A stretch of 64,000 nt of DNA, taken from assembly GCA_958295825.1 (NCBI GenBank), contig OY282375.1, positions 2,837,489 through 2,901,488 of the forward strand. Reading direction: 5' to 3'. This document shows, one piece after another, positions 52,618 to 61,141 of this stretch; within the stretch, counting starts at the first letter, position 1, and each line of letters starts with the position of its first letter. Origin of the DNA: an uncultured Candidatus Entotheonella sp. GTDB lineage: Bacteria; Tectomicrobia; Entotheonellia; Entotheonellales; Entotheonellaceae. The position numbers and the translations under genes are program-made. The notes under the pieces are model-generated. The model made no database searches and was not told the origin of the DNA. It saw only the letters and a program-made list of their open reading frames with translations.

Positions 52618-53244
52618 ATGAGACCAAAGCTCACCGCGAGACAGCAGGAAATGCTCGATTACATCGAGCGCGAAACCAGTTCAACCTGTGTTCCCCCCAG
52701 CATCCGGCAAATCGGCGCAGCCTTGGGCATCAGTTCCACCAACGGCGTCCGACTGCATCTGCAAGCACTCCAGAAGAAAGGCTATATCCGTCGTAGCCAA
52801 CGCACCTCCAGAGGCATCGTCAGCCTCAACCGCCTTTCAAATGCGGTCTCTCCGTCCTGTTCGACAACCGTGGATATCCCCATTTTGGGACGGGTAGCAG
52901 CAGGTATGCCCATTATGGCCACGGAAAACCGCGAGGGTTCCCTAACCCTCGATGCGAGCTTGATCAAGAACCAGGAATCGTTCGCCCTGAGGGTGAACGG
53001 CGACAGCATGATCGACGCCGGAATTCTCGACGGCGACATTGTGGTGGTGCGTTTACAACAAGGCGCGGACAACGGGGACATTGTGGTTGCGCTCATGGGC
53101 GAAGAGGCCACCGTCAAGCGTTTTTATCGGGAGAAGGACACAATACGCCTGCAGCCGGAAAATCCAACCATGGAGCCCATTTACAGTACCGACGTAGACA
53201 TCTGTGGCAAGGTCATTGCCCTCGTGCGGCCCCACGTGTTCTAA
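52618..53244 (+). CDS. lexA: SOS repressor LexA
   Basis: Represses DNA-damage genes and self-cleaves when RecA is active. 208 residues from ATG 52618: winged helix-turn-helix RPKLTARQQEMLDYIERE, PPSIRQIGAALGISSTNGVRLHLQALQKKGYI, cleavage site Ala95-Gly96 in GRVAAGMPIM, catalytic Ser130 in VNGDSMIDAGI and Lys167 in EEATVKRFY. The frame is open 42 codons upstream, including an ATG at 52597, but those lie over the promoter and lack similarity. Followed by radA and recA, a compact DNA-repair cluster. Confidence 0.95.
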   Translation: MRPKLTARQQEMLDYIERETSSTCVPPSIRQIGAALGISSTNGVRLHLQALQKKGYIRRSQRTSRGIVSLNRLSNAVSPSCSTTVDIPILGRVAAGMPIMATENREGSLTLDASLIKNQESFALRVNGDSMIDAGILDGDIVVVRLQQGADNGDIVVALMGEEATVKRFYREKDTIRLQPENPTMEPIYSTDVDICGKVIALVRPHVF

Positions 53245-53258
53245 CCAAGATGCGGATC

Positions 53259-54734
53259 ATGAGCAAGAAAAAGCGTCTATACAACTGTCAAGCGTGTGGT
53301 TGGCAAGCGGCCAAGTGGCTCGGACACTGCCCGGATTGCGGCGGTTGGGACACCTTTGTCGAAACGCTGCAAATTTCGACCCCGGTGATGCGTCAGACGC
53401 AGCCAGGGACAATCCAATCACCGCTGCCGCTAACGGAAATCGTCCACGACGACACGGAGCGTTTGCTGACGGGTATTGGGGAATTCGACCGCGCGCTCGG
53501 CGGAGGTATCGTACGCGGGTCTCTCGTGCTCATCGGTGGCGACCCGGGCATCGGCAAGTCGACCCTGCTTTTACAAGTGGCCTGCGGCCTGAGCCGAGCT
53601 CACAAAGGCAACGGTCCCGCGGCCCTCTACGTCTCGGGGGAAGAATCGGCCAGCCAACTCCGCATGCACGCCGAGCGTCTCGGCTTGCAAAATCAAAACA
53701 TTCACATTTTGACCGAAACTTCCGTGACGCATATCTGCGATCAGGCTGAAGCGTTACGACCGGACGTTCTCATCATCGACTCCATCCAAACCGTGTTCGC
53801 GGAAGATTCGACCTCGACGCCGGGCAGTGTCAATCAAGTGCGCGAAAGCACCGCTCGCCTGATGAGCCTCGCCAAAACGCACAACCTGCCAGTTTTGATC
53901 ATCGGACACGTTACCAAAGAGGGCACCATTGCCGGCCCCCGGGTCATGGAGCACATGGTGGATACCGTGCTCTACTTCGAAGGCGAACGGCACCACGTTT
54001 ATCGCGTGCTGCGGGCGGTCAAGAACCGCTTCGGCCCAACGCACGAAATTGGCGTGTTCGAAATGCAATCAGCAGGCCTCATGGAGGTGGAAAATCCGTC
54101 GGAACTCTTTCTGGCCGAACGGCCGTCACAAGCCAGCGGTTCGGTGGTAGCGGCGAGTCTGGAGGGCACCCGCCCGCTCCTCGTCGAGTTACAGGCCCTG
54201 GGCTGCCCGAACGTCTTCGGTAACCCGCGGCGCGTTGCCAACGGCGTAGATTACCAGCGGCTCATGCTTCTGCTGGCGGTCATGGAAAAGCGCCTTGGAC
54301 TACCCCTGCAAACAAACGACGTGTACGTCAATGTCGTTGGCGGCCTCAGCTTGAACGAGCCAGCCATCGACCTTGGCGTCGTAGTAGCGGTCGCATCGAG
54401 CTTGCAGGACGTGGTAATCGATGCCGATCTGGTCGTCCTGGGTGAGATTGGCTTAACTGGAGAAGTGCGTGCCGTGGGGCATGTGGAAGCCCGCTTACGG
54501 GAAGCGGCCAAACTCGGCTTTCGCCGCTGCCTGATCCCGCAGACGAATGTCCAAGCCGCTTCGATGGTGGCTGGAATTGAGAGCATTGGCATCCGGACGG
54601 TCTCGGAGGCATTGCAATTGGTACTGCCGCCGGAGCCGTCATTCAGCAGTCCGAAGGAACGCGATATGCACGCGGTTGCTTCGGCACCGTTTCGGAGAAT
54701 AGGAGGAAGAACACATGGCGAAACACACGCCTGA
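53259..54734 (+). CDS. radA: DNA repair protein RadA (Sms)
   Basis: RecA-like helicase that processes recombination intermediates. 491 residues from ATG 53259 (an ATG three codons earlier at 53250 is possible): zinc finger [23 protein letters not shown], Walker [13 protein letters not shown] (93-104), [19 protein letters not shown], the RadA motif [12 protein letters not shown], and a Lon-like C-terminal domain ([38 protein letters not shown]). Its last 20 bases overlap the recA start. Confidence 0.96.
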   Translation: MSKKKRLYNCQACGWQAAKWLGHCPDCGGWDTFVETLQISTPVMRQTQPGTIQSPLPLTEIVHDDTERLLTGIGEFDRALGGGIVRGSLVLIGGDPGIGKSTLLLQVACGLSRAHKGNGPAALYVSGEESASQLRMHAERLGLQNQNIHILTETSVTHICDQAEALRPDVLIIDSIQTVFAEDSTSTPGSVNQVRESTARLMSLAKTHNLPVLIIGHVTKEGTIAGPRVMEHMVDTVLYFEGERHHVYRVLRAVKNRFGPTHEIGVFEMQSAGLMEVENPSELFLAERPSQASGSVVAASLEGTRPLLVELQALGCPNVFGNPRRVANGVDYQRLMLLLAVMEKRLGLPLQTNDVYVNVVGGLSLNEPAIDLGVVVAVASSLQDVVIDADLVVLGEIGLTGEVRAVGHVEARLREAAKLGFRRCLIPQTNVQAASMVAGIESIGIRTVSEALQLVLPPEPSFSSPKERDMHAVASAPFRRIGGRTHGETHA

Positions 54735-55833
54735 TCGACAAGACGAGAAACAACGTGTCCTGAGCCTGGCTTTCAGCCAGATCGAAAAACAGTTTGGCAA
54801 GGGCGCCATCATGCGCCTCGGCGAGAGCCAAGCCCTGGATATTCCGGTCATTTCCACTGGTTCCCTTGCCTTGGACATTGCCTTGGGAGTTGGCGGCCTA
54901 CCACGTGGTCGTATCGTTGAGATATACGGGCCCGAAGCCTCCGGCAAGACCACCCTGGCCCTGCACGTCGTAGCTTCAGCACAGCGCAGCGGCGGCGAGG
55001 CAGCGTTCATCGACGCCGAACACGCCCTTGATCCCTCCTACGCGCGCAGACTGGGTGTCAACACGGACAATTTGCTCATTTCACAGCCCGACAGCGGCGA
55101 ACAGGCCCTGGAGATTGCCGACGTCCTCGTTCGCAGCGGGGCTTTGGATGTCGTCGTTGTCGACTCAGTGGCAGCCCTCGTGCCCCAAGCCGAAATCGAT
55201 GGCGACATGGGTGAACCCCAGATGGGCCTGCAAGCGCGCCTGATGTCGCAGGCGATGCGCAAGCTCACCGGCATCATCCATAAAACGAAGACCTGCGTGA
55301 TCTTCATCAACCAAATTCGCCAGAAGATCGGCGTTTTCTTTGGTAGCCCGGAGACGACGACCGGCGGCAATGCCCTGAAGTTCTATGCTTCCGTACGTCT
55401 CGACATTCGCCGCATTGACTCGATCAAATCCAGTCAGGAAGTTCTCGGAAACCGCACTCGGGTCAAGATCGTCAAAAACAAGGTGGCCCCGCCTTTCCGG
55501 CAGGCCGAGTTCGACATGTTGTACGGTACGGGAATTTGCGCGGTCGGAGAGCTGCTTGACTTGGCGGTACAGCGTGACGTGGTGCAGAAAAGCGGTTCCT
55601 GGTTCTCCTACGGCGGCGAGCGTATTGGCCAGGGGAGAGAGAACGCCAAGAGCTATCTGGAAGAGCACGCCAATGCGGCCACGGCCATCGAAGCGATGAT
55701 TCGTGAGGCCTACAACATTCCTCAGGTGATCAGCGAAAAACTTGCCGCTGCCGCCGAGGCCGCCAGCACCGAAGAGGATCTGTATGAGCCTGCTGCCGTG
55801 GAGGAGGACATCGATCGACTGGAAATCAGTTGA
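54715..55833 (+). CDS. recA: Recombinase RecA
   Basis: Forms filaments on single-stranded DNA, performs strand exchange and triggers LexA cleavage. 372 residues: [16 protein letters not shown], Walker [11 protein letters not shown] (72-81), [25 protein letters not shown], the L2 loop [36 protein letters not shown] and the C-terminal acidic tail ([18 protein letters not shown]). ATG 54715 with TAGGAGGAAGAACAC. Overlaps radA, so the two are translated together. Confidence 0.98.
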   Translation: MAKHTPDRQDEKQRVLSLAFSQIEKQFGKGAIMRLGESQALDIPVISTGSLALDIALGVGGLPRGRIVEIYGPEASGKTTLALHVVASAQRSGGEAAFIDAEHALDPSYARRLGVNTDNLLISQPDSGEQALEIADVLVRSGALDVVVVDSVAALVPQAEIDGDMGEPQMGLQARLMSQAMRKLTGIIHKTKTCVIFINQIRQKIGVFFGSPETTTGGNALKFYASVRLDIRRIDSIKSSQEVLGNRTRVKIVKNKVAPPFRQAEFDMLYGTGICAVGELLDLAVQRDVVQKSGSWFSYGGERIGQGRENAKSYLEEHANAATAIEAMIREAYNIPQVISEKLAAAAEAASTEEDLYEPAAVEEDIDRLEIS

Positions 55834-55888
55834 ATGCGTTCCAGGGCGCTTACAATAGGCAATCTCGATGGGAAGGAGCAGCGCAATC

Positions 55889-56374
55889 ATGCGCGATATA
55901 TTTGCCGGTGAATACGCATGCAAACTGGATGACAAGGGTCGCTTTTCCGTCCCGACGTCCCTCCGGGAGCCGTTCAGTCTTTCGGAATACAGCGAGGCGA
56001 GGCGGGCGATGCTGGTCAAATCGCAGCGGGAGCTATGTCTTTGGCTTCTTCCCGTACCACACTGGCGCGCGCTGCTTGAGTTCCAGCAGGAACGGCTGAG
56101 CGAGCGTGAAAGCCGGCTTTTCATGCACCATATGGTGTACGACGTGGTCGAGATTGAGATGGATCGCGCCAATCGTCTTCTGGTGCCCCGCCGGCTGCGA
56201 GAGTACATCGGCGCCAATGACAACGTCGTGCTCGTCGGCATGTACGATCACTTGGAGGTGTGGGGCAGTCAGACTTGGTCTTCTCACCTCGCCACCTTGG
56301 AAGAGGAACATGAATCGACCTTGAACGACGTGCTCCGCATGCCCAGTCTCAAACCAGCTCTTTCAGGGGTATAA
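55889..56374 (+). CDS. mraZ: MraZ-like double AbrB-fold protein outside a dcw cluster
   Basis: MraZ is a DNA-binding transcription regulator normally first in the division and cell-wall cluster. This 161-residue protein has both SpoVT/AbrB half-domains: FAGEYACKLDDKGRFSVPTSLREPF and EIEMDRANRLLVPRRLREYIGANDNVVLVGMYDHLEVW. ATG 55889 with AAGGAG; an earlier in-frame ATG at 55868 overlaps that site. None of mraW/rsmH, ftsL or ftsI follows; recA precedes and nurA follows. The match is to fold and motifs, so a MraZ paralogue is also possible. Confidence 0.8.
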   Translation: MRDIFAGEYACKLDDKGRFSVPTSLREPFSLSEYSEARRAMLVKSQRELCLWLLPVPHWRALLEFQQERLSERESRLFMHHMVYDVVEIEMDRANRLLVPRRLREYIGANDNVVLVGMYDHLEVWGSQTWSSHLATLEEEHESTLNDVLRMPSLKPALSGV

Positions 56375-56444
56375 CCCAGTCCCAGTAAGATACGCCACGG
56401 TGCCGTCAGCAATTCCAGACCCCCGGTATAGGAGAAAGGCTCGC

Positions 56445-57620
56445 ATGCTCGACTTGGTGGAAGTGAATCAACAAATCGCCAAGATGGCTACTGAGGGCCA
56501 TCTGGTTGCCGATGACATGGCCAAACGACTCGCCTTGGCCGTGGAACGAGTGCATCTGGAATCCGCCCGTTGGCAGGAATTCGTTGACAAACTTTCGATG
56601 AGCAAGACCTCCTGGCTGGTTGCCACCATTCATGAGCCTCTTAGCCGCACGTACGACCTGCCGCCGCGCCCCGAGACGGTCACTGTCGTGGCCGCTGACG
56701 GCTCACAAATCATGCCGAGCCATCACGAAGTGGTCCCGGCTTTTCTACTCAACATCGCCACAGTCGTCCTACACTACGGCAACGGCGGAGGCGCGACGTT
56801 TACCAGTACGCCAAGCCTGTTTTATCGTGACGAGGATCTGTACCTGGAATATGGTGGGGAGCGCGTGCAGGTAACCGGTGACCTGCTGGGCATGCGCCGG
56901 ACCTTGATGGAATTCGACAGCCTTATCGAACAGGCAATTGCCACCCGCAACAGCGGCGATGCTGTTTGTGCGCTTAGTGACGGCAGCCTGATTCTCTGGC
57001 AACTAGAGGGGCGACCGCCGGACTACCAGGAATCCATGCTGACGGATTACCTGGCATGCCTCGACCAAGGCAACCAGCAACGCGTTCCGATCATTGGCTA
57101 CATCAGTCGGCCGCGCAGCCGCGACGTTGTGAACGCCTTGCGAGTTGGGCTTTGCCCCGAAGACGCCCCGAATTACGATCGCTGTCCGCACGAACAGGAC
57201 GAGCAACCGCCGTGTGCGCAGATCGAGGGGCTGACGGATCGCCGCCTCTTCGTCAATCTCCTGAAGGCGGGCGAACGCTCCCAGGTCTTTGGCAGCACCT
57301 CCCGAATCCTCAACAAGTACGGCGCGCACCGTATCGGCTTTTTCTATCTCCACGTGGGGTCCGAGATCGTGCGTATCGAGCTGCCACAATGGGTCAGCAC
57401 AAACACCGCGCTGCTTGATCTGGTCCACGCCGTCGCCTATGATCAGGCCCAGAAAGGCATGGGCTATCCAGTCGCTCTGGCCGAGGCCCACCAGCAAGCC
57501 GTGGTGCGGGGCGCCGAACGCGATCTGTTTTACGACATGATAACCACCGTGTTCCGGCAACGTGGCGCATCCCTGGCCGTCTCGCCCAAGAACCTCCGCA
57601 AACGCAGAATGACGGTGTAG
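56445..57620 (+). CDS. nurA: NurA-family nuclease
   Basis: 5'-3' exonuclease that works with the HerA translocase in DNA end resection. 391 residues from ATG 56445 with AGGAGAAAGG: long N-terminal helix, catalytic motif VTVVAADGSQIMPSHH with the metal-binding Asp, second Asp in VCALSDGSLILWQLEG, RVPIIGYISRPRSRDVVNALR, and a C-terminal block with YPVALAEAHQQAVVRGAERDLFY. This arrangement matches NurA domains. It starts a five-gene operon with a HAS-barrel protein, herA, sbcD and sbcC. Confidence 0.88.
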   Translation: MLDLVEVNQQIAKMATEGHLVADDMAKRLALAVERVHLESARWQEFVDKLSMSKTSWLVATIHEPLSRTYDLPPRPETVTVVAADGSQIMPSHHEVVPAFLLNIATVVLHYGNGGGATFTSTPSLFYRDEDLYLEYGGERVQVTGDLLGMRRTLMEFDSLIEQAIATRNSGDAVCALSDGSLILWQLEGRPPDYQESMLTDYLACLDQGNQQRVPIIGYISRPRSRDVVNALRVGLCPEDAPNYDRCPHEQDEQPPCAQIEGLTDRRLFVNLLKAGERSQVFGSTSRILNKYGAHRIGFFYLHVGSEIVRIELPQWVSTNTALLDLVHAVAYDQAQKGMGYPVALAEAHQQAVVRGAERDLFYDMITTVFRQRGASLAVSPKNLRKRRMTV

Positions 57621-57622
57621 CC

Positions 57623-58198
57623 ATGCAAGATGACGAAATTGGTGAGGTGATCGGCAGCAGCAACATCGAATTCATTGCCGAAAGCGTCTTGCTGCATAAT
57701 TCCCCACCCTTTGGCACTTTTATCAAGGTACAGTCACGCGAGACGATCTACGCTGCGGTGTTTAATGCTTACACCCACAGCTTGGAGCCCAATCGCCTGG
57801 CCATTGCCTATCACCGCTCGGATCAGGAACTGCGCGATGAGCAGCCACAGATTTTCGAGCTTCTGAAAACAAAATTCGAGGCGGTCATCATCGGGTATGA
57901 GTCCGAAGGCGCTGTTCGATATCACCTGCCGCCGCAGCCGCCCCGCATCCACAGTTTCGTCTATCCGTGCCGCCCTTTGGAGGTCCGCCGCCTAACCTCG
58001 CAATTCCACTTCCTGCGTTCACTGATGAGCGTCGAGAAAGCCCCGCGCGACGAGTTGATCGCCGCCGCCATCCGCACTGCCTACGCGGAACACAAAGGCG
58101 AGCGGTCGTTCCTGGTCAAGATCGGCAAGGAACTGATCAAAATCATCGGCGACGATTACGAATTGCTTTCCTCTATCTTACGCAGAATCCAGGACTGA
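57623..58198 (+). CDS. HAS-barrel-like protein of the HerA-NurA operon
   Basis: 191 residues. The N-terminal part (DEIGEVIGSSNIEFIAES, PPFGTFIKVQSRETIYAAVFNAYTHSLEPNR) resembles the HAS barrel that precedes HerA/ATP-synthase-type motors. The C-terminal half is helical with ERSFLVKIGKELIKIIGDDYELLSSILRRI. It begins two bases after nurA and ends 22 before herA. A role as an extra subunit or adaptor of the HerA-NurA complex is inferred from fold and position only. Confidence 0.7.
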   Translation: MQDDEIGEVIGSSNIEFIAESVLLHNSPPFGTFIKVQSRETIYAAVFNAYTHSLEPNRLAIAYHRSDQELRDEQPQIFELLKTKFEAVIIGYESEGAVRYHLPPQPPRIHSFVYPCRPLEVRRLTSQFHFLRSLMSVEKAPRDELIAAAIRTAYAEHKGERSFLVKIGKELIKIIGDDYELLSSILRRIQD

Positions 58199-58220
58199 CC
58201 ACTGGGTTAAAGGCCTACAA

Positions 58221-59879
58221 ATGGATAACGTGCAGAAGGGCAGACGGCGCGTCGGCGTGATCGTCAACGGCTCCCTGATCAACGGTTTGGAGATGAAGTT
58301 GGACGAATGGTACTCCGTCGAGGACATTCGCGCTGGCCGGTTCGTGGTCATCGAAGGCGAGAAGAGCCGTTTCTTTTGCATGGTCACCGACGTTCGCCTC
58401 GACACCACCAACCCCCAGGTGCTGGCCGACCCGCCCGACGAGGCGGAGGAACTCATGCGCCAGGTACTGCACGGTACAACCACCTATGGCACCGTTTGCC
58501 TGCGCCCCCTCCTGATGACGGAGAAGGACGACGTTACCGGCGACATACCGGGGGAGCCCCACCTCGTCAAAACCATCCCTATACACTTCTCCGTGGTCGG
58601 CGAGGCCGAGGAGGAAGACGTCAACCGTATCTTCGGACACGAGGGCAACCCCCGTTATTTTCACATCGGTCAACCTCTGGATATGGACACGCCGGTCTGC
58701 ATCGACCTGGAAAACTTTATCGAACGCAGCAACGGGATTTTCGGCAAAACGGGCACCGGCAAGACCTTCCTGACCCGCCTGATGCTGGCGGGCCTGATTC
58801 ACAAAGACCGCGCGGTCAACCTCATCTTCGACATGCACAGCGAATACGGCTGGCAGGCAACGCAAGAATCCAGCAACGGCGGACGGCTAGGATTCGTCAA
58901 GGGCCTGAAGCAACTTTTCGGCAGCAAGGTAGCCATCTTTACCATTGATCCTGATTCGGCCCGGCGGCGCGGCGTGCAGAGCGATTTTGCGGTCAAAATC
59001 CCCTACAACCAAATCACCGTGGAAGACATCGCCTCCCTGTCGGACGAGCTCAACCTGCACCCAACCGCGGTGGAATCGGCGTACTTGATCTGGAACAAGC
59101 ACGGGCGCGAGTGGCTATCCACCCTGCTAAGCCAAGAACCTGAGCAGATCAAAGACTTTGCCGACAACGTTGGCGCGCACCCGGAATCCATTTCGGCCCT
59201 CCACCGCAAGCTCAAACGGCTTGAAAAATTCGACTTTCTGCAAAAACAGGTGCACGAGGACGCCGTCTATAGAATCATGGAGTTCCTTGGCAAAGGCATG
59301 CACATCGTCCTGGAATTCGGTCAGCAAAGCAGCTTTCTGTGCTACATGCTCGTCGCCAACATCCTGACCCGCCGCATCCACGACCTCTACGTCAGGAAGA
59401 CCGAGCAATACCTCGCCACTCACCAGCCGCAAGACAAACCGAAGCAGCTCATTATCACCATCGAAGAGGCGCACAAGTTCCTCAATCCGGTCGCCGCCCG
59501 GCAGACCATCTTCGGCACTATTGCGCGCGAAATGCGCAAGTATTTCGTCTCCCTGCTCATCGTCGACCAGCGGCCCTCCAGTATCGACGATGAAATCCTG
59601 TCCCAGGTGGGCACCCGCATCACCGCGCTGTTGAATGACGAAAAGGACATTGGCGCCGTGCTGACCGGCGTCAGCAACGCAAGCTGGCTACGCGGCGTGC
59701 TGGCAAGCCTGGATTCCAAGCAACAGGCTCTGCTCATGGGACACGCCGTGCCGATGCCGGTCGTCATCCGCACGCGAGACTACAATCCCGCCTTTTACAG
59801 CGCGCTGGGGTACGTGGAGGGCGAAGACCTGACCCGCAAGGCCGAGTCCAACATCGCGGATCTGTTCGGCGACCGGTAG
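58221..59879 (+). CDS. herA: HerA-like DNA translocase
   Basis: Hexameric FtsK/HerA-superfamily ATPase that pushes DNA through the NurA nuclease. 552 residues: N-terminal HAS barrel (RVGVIVNGSLINGLEMKL, GRFVVIEGEKSRFFCMVTDV), Walker A GIFGKTGTGKTFLTR (from 172), LIFDMHSEYGW, Walker B LIITIEEAHKFLNP (about 410), arginine-rich IVDQRPSSIDDEILSQVGTRI and a C-terminal brace (RTRDYNPAFYSALGY). Full length for bacterial and archaeal HerA. Fourth position cluster partner sbcD follows after 29 bases. Confidence 0.93.
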   Translation: MDNVQKGRRRVGVIVNGSLINGLEMKLDEWYSVEDIRAGRFVVIEGEKSRFFCMVTDVRLDTTNPQVLADPPDEAEELMRQVLHGTTTYGTVCLRPLLMTEKDDVTGDIPGEPHLVKTIPIHFSVVGEAEEEDVNRIFGHEGNPRYFHIGQPLDMDTPVCIDLENFIERSNGIFGKTGTGKTFLTRLMLAGLIHKDRAVNLIFDMHSEYGWQATQESSNGGRLGFVKGLKQLFGSKVAIFTIDPDSARRRGVQSDFAVKIPYNQITVEDIASLSDELNLHPTAVESAYLIWNKHGREWLSTLLSQEPEQIKDFADNVGAHPESISALHRKLKRLEKFDFLQKQVHEDAVYRIMEFLGKGMHIVLEFGQQSSFLCYMLVANILTRRIHDLYVRKTEQYLATHQPQDKPKQLIITIEEAHKFLNPVAARQTIFGTIAREMRKYFVSLLIVDQRPSSIDDEILSQVGTRITALLNDEKDIGAVLTGVSNASWLRGVLASLDSKQQALLMGHAVPMPVVIRTRDYNPAFYSALGYVEGEDLTRKAESNIADLFGDR

Positions 59880-59908
59880 CGCCGCGCCGGAGAGGATGGC
59901 GTTTCGAT

Positions 59909-61141
59909 ATGCTCCACCTGCTTCACCTCGCCGACATTCATTTCGGCATGGAGAACCACGGCCGCCTCGACCCCGCCAGCGGGCTGAACCGCCGCTTGCT
60001 CGACTTCACCCGATCAGTGCATTCGGCAATCGATTACGCCCTCGACCACGACGTCCACCTCGCCATTTTCGCGGGCGACATCTACAAGCACCGCGACCCC
60101 GATCCCTCCTGGCAGCGCGCCTTCGCCGGCTGCGTGCGACGTCTCGCCGAAGCCGAGATTCCCGTGGTCATCTTGGTCGGCAACCACGATCAGCCGAATA
60201 CCTTCGGCAAAGCCCACGCCGTGGAGATATTCGATACCCTCGGACTACCCCGCGTGACGGTCATCAGCAAGCCGGAGTTGCACACGATCGAGACGACCGT
60301 CGGTCCCGTGCAGATTGCCGGCTTCCCCTACATGACGCGCAGTTTCATGCTGTCGCGCGAACAGTACAAAGAGCTGTCGATCTCCAGCGCCCACCAGTTG
60401 ATGATCAAACAGGCTGAAGAAATTCTGCGTTCCCTGGCCGCGCAACTCGACCCCGCGCTGCCAGCCGTGCTCACCCTCCACGGCAGCGTGTCCAACGCCA
60501 TCCTCAGTTCCGAACAAAGCATCATGATGGTAGGACACGATCCGGTGATCCCACTCAGCACCCTGACCAATCCTGCCTGGGATTACGTCGCCCTCGGACA
60601 TATCCATCGCCACCAGGACCTGCACCACGGGGCACAGCCGCCGGTGGTGTATGCGGGCAGCATCGAGCGCATTGATTTCGGCGAGGAAAAGGAAGCCAAG
60701 GGATTCGTGTGGGCGCAGGTCGAAAAGGGGTATACAACGTTCATCTTCATTCCTGTGCCGGCGCGGCGTTTCGTCACCCTGCGCCTGGATGCTCGAAATG
60801 GCGACCCGGTTCAGTTACTGGAGAAGGAACTGACGGCGCACGACATCGACGACGCCATCGTGCGGGTTATCGTCACCATACCCGCCGAACACACCGCTCC
60901 CCTCGACGAACGCCAGATGCGCGAGCGCCTTCGGTCCGCCTATCTCGTCGCCGGCATTGTCAGAGATGAGATGCGCGGTCCGGCACGCACGCGCGATTCC
61001 GGCCTGACCGAGACCCTGGCACCGTTGCAAGCCGTAGAGCGCTACCTGCAAAGCCGCCCGGAATACGCCGACCGCCAGCAGGCTCTGCTGGAACACACGC
61101 AACGGTTACTCCAGGAAATGCAGGAGGAGTTGCTGGCGTGA
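59909..61141 (+). CDS. sbcD: Mre11/SbcD-family DNA repair nuclease
   Basis: Manganese-dependent nuclease of the Mre11-Rad50 complex. 410 residues: phosphoesterase motifs LLHLADIHFGM, LAIFAGDIYKHRDP, VVILVGNHDQPNTFGKAHA, LTLHGSVSNA, and VALGHIHRHQDLH with a capping domain and C-terminal helices (RYLQSRPEYADRQQALLEHT) for Rad50 binding. ATG 59909. The stop overlaps the sbcC start (GTGA). With herA and nurA it forms the archaeal-style resection set. Confidence 0.94.
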   Translation: MLHLLHLADIHFGMENHGRLDPASGLNRRLLDFTRSVHSAIDYALDHDVHLAIFAGDIYKHRDPDPSWQRAFAGCVRRLAEAEIPVVILVGNHDQPNTFGKAHAVEIFDTLGLPRVTVISKPELHTIETTVGPVQIAGFPYMTRSFMLSREQYKELSISSAHQLMIKQAEEILRSLAAQLDPALPAVLTLHGSVSNAILSSEQSIMMVGHDPVIPLSTLTNPAWDYVALGHIHRHQDLHHGAQPPVVYAGSIERIDFGEEKEAKGFVWAQVEKGYTTFIFIPVPARRFVTLRLDARNGDPVQLLEKELTAHDIDDAIVRVIVTIPAEHTAPLDERQMRERLRSAYLVAGIVRDEMRGPARTRDSGLTETLAPLQAVERYLQSRPEYADRQQALLEHTQRLLQEMQEELLA

